The notes beneath the pieces were generated by a model. That model was not told where the DNA came from, searched no databases, and worked only from the letters and a program-made list of their open reading frames with translations. A stretch of 18,874 nucleotides of DNA from an uncultured Eubacteriales bacterium (GTDB lineage Bacteria > Bacillota > Clostridia > Oscillospirales > UBA644): positions 1 through 18,874 of the forward strand of contig CAUHAO010000026.1 of the NCBI GenBank assembly GCA_959604355.1, given 5' to 3'. A program made the translations under genes and the position numbers. Below, piece by piece: positions 6,901-15,200 of this stretch. The number at the start of each line of letters is the position of its first letter. The stretch's first letter is position 1.

Positions 6901-8832
6901 TTACTGGATGAGTGTTATTCCTCTGCCGTGCAGAGCCTGTATCTCGGACGTCATCAACGCAACGTATGTGCAGTTGACACTTTCGAGAGAGGGGCAGAGC
7001 GTGAGCTGGGTGATGTTCGCAACGGGGTTGGACGAAATGTTGAGTATTTTCAGCGAGGGCAGAGTCACGAGCGACGTGACGTCGGCGATGCTGTTGACGG
7101 AGATGTCGAGCACTTCAAGCTCCTTTGCGTAACACAGCGACGAAATGTCCGTAAGGTCGCACTGCGCTGCCGTGAGGTTCTTTATCTGTGAAGACACGAC
7201 AGGAGAGAAGTCGCGGATGCCCGTGCGGCTGCAATCGAGCGTGACGAGTGCCGTCATGGGTTCTATCGTCACGAGGGACCTGATGTCCGTGCCGCTTATT
7301 TTAAGGTTTGTCAGCGCGGTGTAGCCGTCAAGTGCGGAGAGCGACGTAATGGCGATGTTGTCGCTTATGTCGAGGGTCTGTATTTTCGTCATTCTCGATA
7401 TCGCATCGAGGCTGCTGATATTGTTTGACGAAATGTTAAGCTGCGTCAGCAGAGACATAGCCGAAACCGGGGAGATGTCTTCAATGACGTTCTTTGAAAT
7501 GTCGAGGCTCGTGAGCATCGTCAGCGCCGAGAGCTGAGAGATATCCGAAATGAGGTTGTTGGAAATATCAAGAGTTCGCAGGTTCGTCAGCCCCGTCAGA
7601 TTCTCAAGCGCCGTATCCTTGAGCGCGTTTCCCGCGATGTGCAATTCGCGCAGCGCCGCGATGTTCTTCACTTCCGAAAGGTCGGATATGAGATTGTCGG
7701 AAATGTTGAGTGACGTGAGCCAATGAATCGAGAATATCTGCTTTGCGAGCGTGTCGTCGATATTATTGCCGCTTACGCTGAGCGCGGTAAGATTCTTGAG
7801 CTGCAAAAGCGGCGTGTAATCCGTGATATGCGGTTCATTTTCAATACGTATTTCCGTAAGGTTGGGCATTTCGGCGAGATCTTCGAGGGTTACGATGTCG
7901 CCGATATAGCTCGTGCCGCCTTTTTGCTCGTTTGAAAGGCGTTTAAGGTTCGCAAGATCTCTGTAATATATCGTACCCGTGGCTTTTCCGAGCGTCGTGC
8001 GTACTATCTGCTCAATCTTTTGGTCAACGAATGTATACGGCGTGTAGTCGCTGTAAATTCTGTAAGTCGCGGAGAACAGGTCGGATATCAGCCCTTCCGC
8101 GTTTATCGCGAACGCACGCACGGTCTTACTGCCCTTCTCGATGACAATAGGGGAGTCGGGCGAATAGCGCATACTTTGCAGGGTGGGCTGACTGCCGTCT
8201 GTGGTGTAGTAAACGTCGGTGTTCGGCTGGACGTTGAAACGTACTGTCAGCGCGGAGTCGTATGTGCCGGGGTCCGGCGTCGAAATTATGTTCGACGGGC
8301 GCACCTCCGTGAGTTTGACGATTATATAGTTCGACGATATCGAATCGACGAATTCCATCGCCGTGCCGATGTCATTTTTCTTTGTCAGGATGGAAATTTT
8401 GAGCTCATAATACTTTTCGTTGCGCGGGTGACGTTCGATGCCCTCATCCGTCAGCTCCATGGCTGAGTCGTAGTCCTTTATGTCGAGATAATGCTCGATG
8501 AGCTTTATGCGGGCTTTGGAATAATTCGCGTCTACGTCAAGGCATTTGCGCAGCGCCGTTATCGCGCCGTCGGTGTCATCCGTGTTTTCGCATTGTATCG
8601 CTTTTTCGTAGTATTTGTCCGCGAATCCGAAGAAATTGCGGTCATGTTCGTAAATGAAAAGCAGTACGGCTGCAATGCCGACGATGATGAATGTTATTGC
8701 AAATGAGTAAAAGAACGTCCTGAAATAGTTGTGGCGTATCTTTTCCGAGTCGTTATTCTTATTTGCGGAGTTCTTCTTTGAGACTTTCGCGGCGCCCGAG
8801 GTGCTGCCCGCGGTCTTTTCGGTGTTTTTCAT
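6901..8832 (-). CDS. Membrane-anchored TPR / chitobiase-C-like / leucine-rich-repeat protein
   Basis: A 643-aa protein read in four parts. A basic, Ser/Asn-rich cytoplasmic tail (1-38) precedes one transmembrane helix (about 39-61), with no cleavage site. Two or three TPR-like helical pairs follow (about 70-165). A beta domain (about 184-260) with YYTTDGSQPT and TVRAFAINAEG is typical of the chitobiase/beta-hexosaminidase C-terminal (CHB_HEX_C_1) fold. About 14 SDS22/internalin-like repeats of 22 residues (about 320-643) have the pattern L-x-x-L-x-I-S-x-N-x-I-x-D-I-S. The topology puts TPR and LRR outside the cell. No LPXTG or cell-wall anchor is seen, so the N-terminal helix holds it. The start at 8832 (MKNTEKTAGS) is chosen because CGGAG sits 7-8 nt upstream. 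A longer form from 8886 would start between the promoter's -35 and -10 boxes. Likely role: binding or scaffolding at the envelope; no enzyme motif seen. Confidence 0.88.
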   Translation of the reverse strand: MKNTEKTAGSTSGAAKVSKKNSANKNNDSEKIRHNYFRTFFYSFAITFIIVGIAAVLLFIYEHDRNFFGFADKYYEKAIQCENTDDTDGAITALRKCLDVDANYSKARIKLIEHYLDIKDYDSAMELTDEGIERHPRNEKYYELKISILTKKNDIGTAMEFVDSISSNYIIVKLTEVRPSNIISTPDPGTYDSALTVRFNVQPNTDVYYTTDGSQPTLQSMRYSPDSPIVIEKGSKTVRAFAINAEGLISDLFSATYRIYSDYTPYTFVDQKIEQIVRTTLGKATGTIYYRDLANLKRLSNEQKGGTSYIGDIVTLEDLAEMPNLTEIRIENEPHITDYTPLLQLKNLTALSVSGNNIDDTLAKQIFSIHWLTSLNISDNLISDLSEVKNIAALRELHIAGNALKDTALENLTGLTNLRTLDISNNLISDISQLSALTMLTSLDISKNVIEDISPVSAMSLLTQLNISSNNISSLDAISRMTKIQTLDISDNIAITSLSALDGYTALTNLKISGTDIRSLVTIEPMTALVTLDCSRTGIRDFSPVVSSQIKNLTAAQCDLTDISSLCYAKELEVLDISVNSIADVTSLVTLPSLKILNISSNPVANITQLTLCPSLESVNCTYVALMTSEIQALHGRGITLIQ

Positions 8833-8874
8833 ATCATATCTCCGTGTGCTTGGAAATGAAATGTATTCATATAT

Positions 8875-8903
8875 ATTATACCTCATTTTTCCGCAATAGT
8901 CAA
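8875..8903 (-). promoter_or_regulatory. Sigma-A promoter of the leucine-rich-repeat gene
   Basis: On the minus strand, TTGACT (8898-8903), a 17-nt spacer and TATAAT (8875-8880) lie 43 nt upstream of the chosen ATG at 8832. This position rules out the earlier in-frame ATG at 8886 as the main start. Confidence 0.85.
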
Positions 8904-9009
8904 TAGTTCCGTGCTATATTCGCATTTTTTTAATAATACCGCCGCGCAGGCGAATAAAGTGCAAAACAATATGACACAATTATATCACAAATAATTTTCA
9001 AAATTTGCA

Positions 9010-9038
9010 TTGACTTATCGTGCCGGATTTGGTATAAT
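9010..9038 (+). promoter_or_regulatory. Sigma-A promoter of tRNA-Lys
   Basis: TTGACT (9010-9015), a 17-nt spacer and TATAAT (9033-9038) lie 25 nt before the first base of the mature tRNA. The -35 hexamer and spacing equal those of the leucine-rich-repeat promoter just upstream on the other strand. Confidence 0.88.
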
Positions 9039-9063
9039 TATCAAGCTTGATAAATGAACAAAC

Positions 9064-9139
9064 GATCCATTAGCTCAGTAGGTAGAGCACATGACTTTTA
9101 ATCATGGTGTCCGGAGTTCGACTCTCCGATGGATCACCA
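9064..9139 (+). tRNA. tRNA-Lys (anticodon TTT), CCA encoded
   Basis: A complete 76-nt cloverleaf. The acceptor stem GATCCAT (9064-9070) pairs fully with ATGGATC (9129-9135), followed by A and an encoded CCA (9137-9139). The D arm is CTC/GAG. The anticodon stem is CATGA/TCATG around loop CTTTTAA, giving anticodon TTT (reads AAA/AAG lysine). The T arm CGGAG/CTCCG encloses TTCGACT. It stands alone, with its own promoter and terminator, and no other tRNA is next to it. Confidence 0.97.
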
Positions 9140-9192
9140 AAGCTGACAATTCCGAACTTTTATATTGTAAAATATTGTTTTGGAATAGTCTT

Positions 9193-9228
9193 AACCGGGT
9201 AGAGGACATCCCTCTACCCGGTTTTTTT
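9193..9228 (+). terminator. Rho-independent terminator of tRNA-Lys
   Basis: A perfect 13-bp stem, AACCGGGTAGAGG (9193-9205) with CCTCTACCCGGTT (9211-9223), has a 5-nt loop and a T-run at 9222-9228. The stop codon of the convergent gene (9214-9216) lies in the right arm. Read on the minus strand the hairpin is not followed by a T-run, so it serves the tRNA only. Confidence 0.93.
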
Positions 9229-10023
9229 ATCTTTTGGGTTCTGTATTTCATCCGGGGATGCTTTATCGGAGCCTTTGTATTCGTCCGTTTTCGCATCTGT
9301 CGCCTCGTTTTCGAGAGTCATCCACGCCCTTATGACAGTTGCAGCATCAAGGAAGCTGTCAGAGCTGTAGGGCGAGCCGAAGGATTTTGTCATAACCTCT
9401 GCCATGACCGATGCAATCTGATATTCGTCCATGGTCTGCGTAATATTGTTTGTGATTCTTTCTGATTCGCCGTCGTATTCATCCGAGGGACACCCCATAC
9501 GAAGCAATCCCTCGCAATCGTCTTCGTCGACGACAGTTTTAACGATTTCAAACAGAGAAGCGCCCGTTGCGTGTTCGGGGGGGATGGGGTCTGCTTTGCC
9601 TATAATTGATTTGATTTTATTTATCGGGAATGGTGCGTCTTTTGCGCTGCAATATTCGATTCTGACTATCTTTGCCGTGTTTATGTCGCCGTAGCAGCCG
9701 GTGGGAACTATGACCCGATCTCCCACTTTCAGACTGTCATCGTCGGCGCGGTAGCAGTAAAGCTTTTCGCCTGATTTAAATGCCACGCTCACAAACTGTA
9801 TCTTTTTTTCTTTGTCGACGACGGGGTTTTCCTCTGTTTTCTGCGAAATGTAGCCTTGGTTGACAAGGTCGGTGTATTTCACGATACGGGAATCAAAATC
9901 TTCACAGTTCAGCAGTTCTATGGCTATCTGATGCCGAACGGGAAGGCTTATTCCCTTGTTTTCGCATTTTTTCAGCAGGTCGCATAACTTGTTGAATTGC
10001 ACATCTGACAACTGTTTGCTCAT
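9214..10023 (-). CDS. Uncharacterised 269-aa protein with a PriA-N-like/SH3-like beta segment
   Basis: Not recognised as a named family. Residues 1-60 are helical (MSKQLSDVQFNKLCDLLKKC and onwards). Residues 74-125 look like a small beta-barrel: YCYRADD, then LKVGDRVIVPTGCYGD, then AKIVRIEY. The order Tyr-x-Tyr, then GDxVxVPxG, then a closing strand resembles the N-terminal beta module of PriA-type proteins. Residues 155-240 are acidic and helical, and the tail (about 245-269) is Lys/Asp/Glu-rich and probably disordered. No signal peptide or membrane segment is seen, so it is cytoplasmic. AGGAG lies about 9 nt before the ATG, and a perfect consensus promoter (10083-10111) drives it, which suggests steady high expression. 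It is convergent to tRNA-Lys, and its last codons lie in the tRNA terminator. Gene call is sure; function unknown. Confidence 0.85.
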   Translation of the reverse strand: MSKQLSDVQFNKLCDLLKKCENKGISLPVRHQIAIELLNCEDFDSRIVKYTDLVNQGYISQKTEENPVVDKEKKIQFVSVAFKSGEKLYCYRADDDSLKVGDRVIVPTGCYGDINTAKIVRIEYCSAKDAPFPINKIKSIIGKADPIPPEHATGASLFEIVKTVVDEDDCEGLLRMGCPSDEYDGESERITNNITQTMDEYQIASVMAEVMTKSFGSPYSSDSFLDAATVIRAWMTLENEATDAKTDEYKGSDKASPDEIQNPKDKKTG

Positions 10024-10082
10024 ATCTGTGACTCCTGTTTTCCGGTTTCGCGGGTAACCCTGTTTCTTTTGACTTCACCCCG

Positions 10083-10111
10083 ATTATATCTCATTTCCCG
10101 AATTTTGTCAA
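10083..10111 (-). promoter_or_regulatory. Perfect-consensus sigma-A promoter of the uncharacterised gene
   Basis: On the minus strand, TTGACA (10106-10111), exactly 17 nt, then TATAAT (10083-10088): all twelve consensus bases match. It lies about 60 nt before the ATG at 10023 and 31 bp past the spmB stop, so this gene need not depend on spmAB transcription. Confidence 0.9.
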
Positions 10112-10141
10112 CCGTCCGGCAAGATTCCGTTTTTTTCGGTC

Positions 10142-10648
10142 TTACAACATCCTCGTAAACACCGCCGCGAGGACGAACGACACGACGTCCGCCGCGATGG
10201 CGCAGAAAAGGACTTTGCCGCATTTCTTCACAGAGCCGTCAACGTAGACCGAAAGGGTATAGAACGTTGTTTCCGTCGACGAAGCGATGACAGCCGCGAG
10301 CCGTCCGACATAGCCGTCCACGCCGCAGCTCTTGATTATGTCGTCGAGCAGCGCCGTAGCTCCCGAGCCCGAAAACGGCTTGACGACGGCTATCGGTATC
10401 ACTTCCGCAGGTATGCCCACTGCCGTTGCCGCGGGAGATATGAGCCACACGAGCAGGTCCATTCCTCCCGATGCGCGGAAGACTTTTATCGCCGTCAGCA
10501 TAAGCATCAGCATCGGCAGGATACGCACCATCGCGCTAAGCCCTTCTTTCGCGCCCTCGATGAACGCCGCGGCTATATCAACCTTTTTGACTATGGCGAC
10601 TGCGGCGATAAGCGCGAGCAGGGCGGGGAGGACGAAGTTGAGTTTCAT
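10142..10648 (-). CDS. spmB: Spore maturation protein B
   Basis: A 168-aa polytopic membrane protein of the nucleoside-gate (SpmA/SpmB) family, which in Bacillus is needed for normal dehydration of the spore core. Hydrophobic segments lie at about 4-20, 40-57, 66-90 and 146-167. The family motifs PFSGSGATAL (91-100) and SSTETTFYTL (123-132) are both present. GGAG lies 7 nt upstream of the ATG. The first 71 bases overlap the 3' end of spmA in another frame, so translation is coupled. The partner SpmA is present, which indicates a spore-forming host or a recent descendant of one. Confidence 0.95.
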   Translation of the reverse strand: MKLNFVLPALLALIAAVAIVKKVDIAAAFIEGAKEGLSAMVRILPMLMLMLTAIKVFRASGGMDLLVWLISPAATAVGIPAEVIPIAVVKPFSGSGATALLDDIIKSCGVDGYVGRLAAVIASSTETTFYTLSVYVDGSVKKCGKVLFCAIAADVVSFVLAAVFTRML

Positions 10649-11225
10649 GTGTTTTCTCCGTTATACCGTATACCGCGCGCAGCAGCAGTATGCCGAACGC
10701 GCATGAACAGGCCTGAGTGAGCAGAACGGGCAGAATTATATCGAACGGTGCGGCAGAGCCGTAGCTTGCGCGGATAGCCGCCGCCGTCGAAGGAATAAGC
10801 TGCACCGAGGACGTATTTATAATAAGAAAAGTTGCGAGCGAGAGCGACATTTCGCCTCCGCTTTTTGCCGCAAGAAGCCGGCTTGCCTTCATACCCGGAG
10901 GTGTCGCCGCGTTTCCAAGCCCGAGGATGTTCGAGGAGATGTTCATGCTTATATTCGTCTCGATGCTTTCATCGCCGTCCGCGAGAGGGATCAGCCGCCG
11001 TATCACGGGACGCAGAATCTTTGAAAAAGCTTTTGTGACGCCGCATTTTTCCGCGACCTTCACCATACCGGAGAAAAAACAGACCGCGCCGCCGATGCGA
11101 AAGCAGAGCGATACCGCGTCATCCGCACCGGACAGCAGTGCGGCGGAAACCTCGTCTATCCGTCCCGACGTTGCCGCGAGCACTGCCGAAACGATTATCA
11201 TAAGGAACGCCGTGACTCCGAGCAT
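10578..11225 (-). CDS. spmA: Spore maturation protein A, with an extended basic tail
   Basis: A 215-aa membrane protein of the nucleoside-gate family, partner of SpmB in spore core dehydration. The hallmark block ETNISMNISSNILGLGNAAT (89-108), then PPGMKASR, and a hydrophobic start (1-18) identify it. The usual family length is close to 195 aa. Here the frame continues past LLRAVYG (182-187) into a 26-residue Pro/Arg/His-rich tail that overlaps the start of spmB by 71 bp. GAGGTGAT lies about 9 nt before the ATG. Either the tail is a natural overlap, or a frameshift in the sequence removed an earlier stop. Confidence 0.93.
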   Translation of the reverse strand: MLGVTAFLMIIVSAVLAATSGRIDEVSAALLSGADDAVSLCFRIGGAVCFFSGMVKVAEKCGVTKAFSKILRPVIRRLIPLADGDESIETNISMNISSNILGLGNAATPPGMKASRLLAAKSGGEMSLSLATFLIINTSSVQLIPSTAAAIRASYGSAAPFDIILPVLLTQACSCAFGILLLRAVYGITEKTHETQLRPPRPARAYRRSRHSQKG

Positions 11226-11245
11226 TTTTTACATCACCTCGTTCA

Positions 11246-11276
11246 ATTATATTTATTTCTTTGCTGAAAATGCCAA
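11246..11276 (-). promoter_or_regulatory. Weak candidate promoter for spmAB
   Basis: On the minus strand, TATAAT (11246-11251) is preceded at 19 nt by TTGGCA (11271-11276), about 20 nt before the spmA start. The long spacer suggests weak sigma-A use. In Bacillus the pair is under a sporulation sigma factor, and I see no clear sporulation-type -35/-10 here. Confidence 0.3.
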
Positions 11277-11277
11277 A

Positions 11278-11320
11278 ACGGCCCTGTGACACATTATGTG
11301 CCGCAGAGCCGTCGTTTTTT
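11278..11320. terminator. Interrupted hairpin, possible bidirectional terminator
   Basis: ACGGC (11278-11282) pairs with GCCGT (11308-11312), CTG (11284-11286) with CAG (11304-11306) and CACA (11290-11293) with TGTG (11297-11300), with internal mismatches. Six T follow on the plus side (11315-11320); only about four follow on the minus side. No plus-strand gene ends here, so its purpose may be to shield spmA from minus-strand transcription entering from upstream. Confidence 0.4.
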
Positions 11321-11605
11321 ATTCGTTTTCAGTACCGATACCGTCGCTTGTGCCTCAGATCGACTTTTTCACGGCCGATTTGCCGTACAGGTTGACATTT
11401 GTTCTGCGGCGTTCTTTGTGTGTAAGTCATCCCGCGCCGCCGAGGCCTTCTGTTTCGGTTTTCCCTTCGGTAAATAAAGAGAGGCTATGTCATATCCGTT
11501 CATAAGACGGGATCTTTCAATCCCGCGCACGGAAAAATACTGTTTAACTGAAAAAAGCCCATTGCAAATACCACGTGTTCTCGAAAGAATTATAACAGAA
11601 TAATA

Positions 11606-11634
11606 TTGACATACACTTCTTTTTATGTTATAAT
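11606..11634 (+). promoter_or_regulatory. Near-perfect sigma-A promoter of the tetR / giant-protein operon
   Basis: TTGACA (11606-11611), 17 nt, TATAAT (11629-11634): a full consensus match. It also has TG one base before the -10 (extended -10). It lies 37 nt before the tetR ATG. Confidence 0.92.
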
Positions 11635-11636
11635 AT

Positions 11637-11648
11637 AAACGATCGTTT
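11637..11648 (+). promoter_or_regulatory. Perfect palindrome AAACGATCGTTT, likely TetR operator
   Basis: A 12-bp perfect inverted repeat starts 2 nt after the -10 box and covers the expected transcription start. Its place and form fit a self-repressing TetR-family operator. Operator identity is inferred from position only. Confidence 0.7.
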
Positions 11649-11671
11649 GCTATATTTAAAGAGGTGTTGGA

Positions 11672-12271
11672 ATGCGAGTTCGAAACGAAGAACGGTACAG
11701 CAGTCGCAAGCAGGAATTGATGGAAAAATGCTTTGAGTGTTTTGCCGAAAATGGGCTGAGCGGAGTAGGAATCCGTGCGCTGGCTCAGCATTGCGACTGC
11801 AATGTGGCTGTTTTTTACAATTATTTTACAGATCTTGATGACCTGATCGTGCAGTCGACAGAGTATTGTATGAGTATGGTCGAGGATGATTTTATGGCGA
11901 AAGCCCCAACGGATATCGAAGACTTATGGCGGTTTGTTGATGAGATACCGTATTGGACGGCTCAAAAGCACGGGAAAAAGTATCGGCTGATGTATCAGGT
12001 CTATACACACCCCAAATATCTCGAATACGGGAAGCAGTTTTTCGCTGGGGTTGACCGTCGTTATACGGAATATGCCAAACTACTGGAGGGAAACCTCGGA
12101 ATCCCTTACGACATCATTACACCATTGATTTTTATCCTGATTCGTGCCTGCGTACACTATGCGCTTTTCGAGGATGAGTTTTATTTGCAGACCCAGATTA
12201 AAGTTCTGAAGGAAAGCATACAATTGTATATCGAAAAATATAAATCCAATACCGGGGGAAAAGAACAATGA
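11672..12271 (+). CDS. TetR/AcrR-family transcriptional regulator
   Basis: A 199-aa one-domain-plus-ligand regulator. The N-terminal helix-turn-helix (about 12-58) has the family shape: ELMEKCFECFAENGLSGVGI, then RALAQHCDCNVAVFYNYFTD (recognition helix around 42-52), then LDDLI. The remaining helical part (65-195) would bind an unknown inducer. GAGGTG lies about 8 nt before the ATG. It is transcribed from a consensus promoter with a palindrome at the start site, which points to self-repression. Its TGA overlaps the ATG of the giant gene (ATGA), so it almost certainly controls, and is translationally coupled to, that secreted protein. By eye its codon use is less GC-rich than the esterase operon's, which would fit acquisition as a module. 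Confidence 0.92.
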   Translation: MRVRNEERYSSRKQELMEKCFECFAENGLSGVGIRALAQHCDCNVAVFYNYFTDLDDLIVQSTEYCMSMVEDDFMAKAPTDIEDLWRFVDEIPYWTAQKHGKKYRLMYQVYTHPKYLEYGKQFFAGVDRRYTEYAKLLEGNLGIPYDIITPLIFILIRACVHYALFEDEFYLQTQIKVLKESIQLYIEKYKSNTGGKEQ

Positions 12272-15200
12272 AAAAAACAGTCAGAATTCTTCTGATGCTG
12301 CTCTGCATGTTCTGTATGAGCGTTCTATTTTTATCAGTGAATACATATGCAGCAACGGATTATGGCCTGGAGATATTCGGAAAAGCGGTAACCAGCACCT
12401 ACACAAGCAATGCAAGCGAGGGCTGGAGCTTCGACCCTACTACGAACACGCTGACCTTGACCGACGGCGACAAGTTCACGGCGGCATTTGAAAAAATGAC
12501 GCGAGCAAAAGACATGGCGATTGCCACATTTTACAGATATGACCCGAGTATCGGCAGTGTGGCATTCGCGTTTTATATGGCGGCAGTTGAAGTAAAAACA
12601 TTGACAAACCTGACCGTCAAGGTGACAGGCGACGTCGCCGTCGGTAGATCAAACTGGTGCGATTGGTCTAATGTCGGGATGACGAGCGATGGGGCTCCGG
12701 TCAGATCATTAGGCTTCTACTCCCGATCCGGCGGGATCACGGTGACCGGCGACGGAAAGCTGACCGTGTATTCCTCTGACTCTGCGTTTTACACCAACGG
12801 TGACTTCAAAACCGACGGAAAAGTGCAGTTGGATCTGGAGACATACCGTACCGCGGCAATATACGCACAAGGTAAAATTATCATTGATAACGGCTCGACT
12901 GTTAATGCAAAAACCAACTACCTCTGCGGTATCTACAAATCGTATTACTCCGTGCTGTCTTACGATGGGAGCAAGGAAGACGACAAAAAAGGTACGATCC
13001 AGTATGATTCCATGGCGGCTGTCATATCGACGAGAGGCACCCACCCCAACGGCATTTCCGTCTTGAACGGCTCCACCCTTAACGTCAAAGCTCACCTGGG
13101 TGATGTCGAGGAGACAAAGATTAAGCTTACCCAAAACAAGGAAAATATGCCCGACGAGGCGAACAAGTCCGACGGCACACGCGCCTATTATGCAATATGG
13201 GCAGACAGCGCCGATATCAATATAGAAGGAAATTCCAAACTAAAGGTGAACCTCGATGCGGCATCCGATTTGTTTAGACGTCTCCATCCCGAAGTGATCG
13301 GATGGAAATGCCTGTATCGGACGATCGCCGTGAATTCAAGCAGTTTCACGGTAAAGAACAGTGATATCGTCATCGAGGCGTATAACCCTGACGTCTCGTT
13401 TGAAAAGAATGGCATAACATATACCGGTAAAGGACTCGGTGATTACGCCGAATTCTTCTATGATCAAACCTTCTACTTCTCCAGCACCAGTCTGAAAGAC
13501 AACAGTTGTATGCCATCTATGTTTTATATGTGCGGAGCTTCCTCTGTACAGTTGAATATGAGAGGTACATACGGCGAAAGCAATATCCGCCATATGCTTG
13601 ATTATAAAAGCAACAACTTCGTGTTCTATAATACCTATGAGGGTAAACGCTACTACTATTGCGAGTACCCGGAAGGAGATTACAATGGCGGAGTGTATCT
13701 CTATCTGAAATCCTACGAAAAGGGTCCCACCTACTATCTGCGTAAAAACGGCGACAAATACGAGTACAGTGAGTATTTCGATTTCCGCAGCGACATCAAA
13801 TATATCAGCAGCAACACCCTTGATATTGCAGCTTTGGGCTGGTCAAACAAGACGATCTTTATCAGGTCCGGTGATTACACCGTCAAGCTGCCGTTAAACA
13901 ACAACGCAACGATCATTCATGACCATTGGCAAAACACCGTCACGATCAAGCTGGAGGGCGGCAAGAAGTACAACGGCATCTATCACGTGACCATTGCCGG
14001 CAAGCTGATCGTTGAGGGCGACGGTATCATCAAGGAGCTGTGGACTCATGGAACCAGTACGCCTATGTGGGATGGCCGCCCCGGCTTGTACGAGCTCGCT
14101 GTACCGGAATTCTATGTAAAAAGCGGAACGATTGCCGGCGGCAGCTCGGGCGGCGTGCGTATCAACGTCAGCGGCGGAAACGTTGCCTACAACGAGGATA
14201 TGCAGGCAACCTATCTCGGACCAAATAACTTGCGTACCCTGAAGCGGATCACCATTGACCTCGGTGAATTTGCGGATATTTTCACGTCGGATATGCTGCA
14301 CATAAGCAGTGAATTTTCCTACAATACGACAGGTCTCTATCCGGTAGACGGAAAGATCTATTTCTGGGAGCTTGAGGATAAGTATTGGAACGTAGGCAAT
14401 CACCCCAGCCAGCTTCCATTCAACCACCTGGAGATCACGGAGGATTACACCTACTACGTATACCCGAAGCAGGTCACCGATTCCGCGGGGAATGTCATCA
14501 AGCGTCAGTATGTATTGTACAGACTGCCGGAGCGCCTCGAGATCTATCCGGTTAACAAAACCGAATATTTCGAATCGGGTACAAACGACTATGCTTCCGG
14601 CGTGGTGCTGAATTCCTTCTACTATTCCCTGGTGGTCGACCGTCCGGCGTATTCCGACCCGTTATACACAGCAGAGACCACAACGATCGAATTGTGCCGC
14701 TACGATATTCCGCAAAACGGCGATTATGTGGAGTGGACGTGCAAAGATAAGGATGGGAATAAGCTTACGCTCGGAAGATCGTATGATTCTCTTTCTATGA
14801 CCACGGGTGACCTGCATTATAGAAATTACGATTATAAGTGTACGCTATACGCAATCGACGGTAAGGTGAAAAAGTCCTATGATTTTGACGTCTACATACT
14901 GCTCTTTTACAATACAGGCGATCAGTATGCAACCAAGGGAGAAACCGTGACGTTTGAAGCGCAGTACTACAAGGACGGCACGTGGCTTGAGGATTTAGGC
15001 TTTGAGTGGGCATGGCAATGGCGAGCAGGTTCAAAAGCAACCTGGAACACCGTTAACGACACGGACGCTTTCTTTGAGTATACCGCGTTTAATGAGAGTT
15101 TTGAAAATAATTCGCATTACTACCAGTTCCGCCGTGTGGCGTATTTATCCCGCATAAATAAAGAGTCGATATTGATTGGATCACCTATAATGTTGCTCAA

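Larger units (their letters stand above)
11226..11605. other. Intergenic gap without a confident gene
   Basis: Holds the candidate spmA promoter and the hairpin at 11278-11320. Between them and the TetR promoter I see only a weak 44-codon minus-strand frame at 11369-11503 (MNGYDIASLYLPKGKPKQKA to CTANRP) with no ribosome site. No repeat, tRNA or known RNA is seen. Confidence 0.6.

Noticed and set aside
8833..8886. Upstream ATG at 8886 for the leucine-rich-repeat gene
   Set aside because: It falls between the -35 and -10 boxes of the gene's own promoter and so would not be in the transcript.
9064..9139. tRNA-Lys as an integration (att) site
   Set aside because: No copy of the tRNA 3' end was found elsewhere in the window and no integrase gene is present.
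11369..11791. Minus-strand frame of 140 codons across the tetR start
   Set aside because: It overlaps the tetR coding region, promoter and operator; only its last 44 codons fall in the gap, and these lack a ribosome site.
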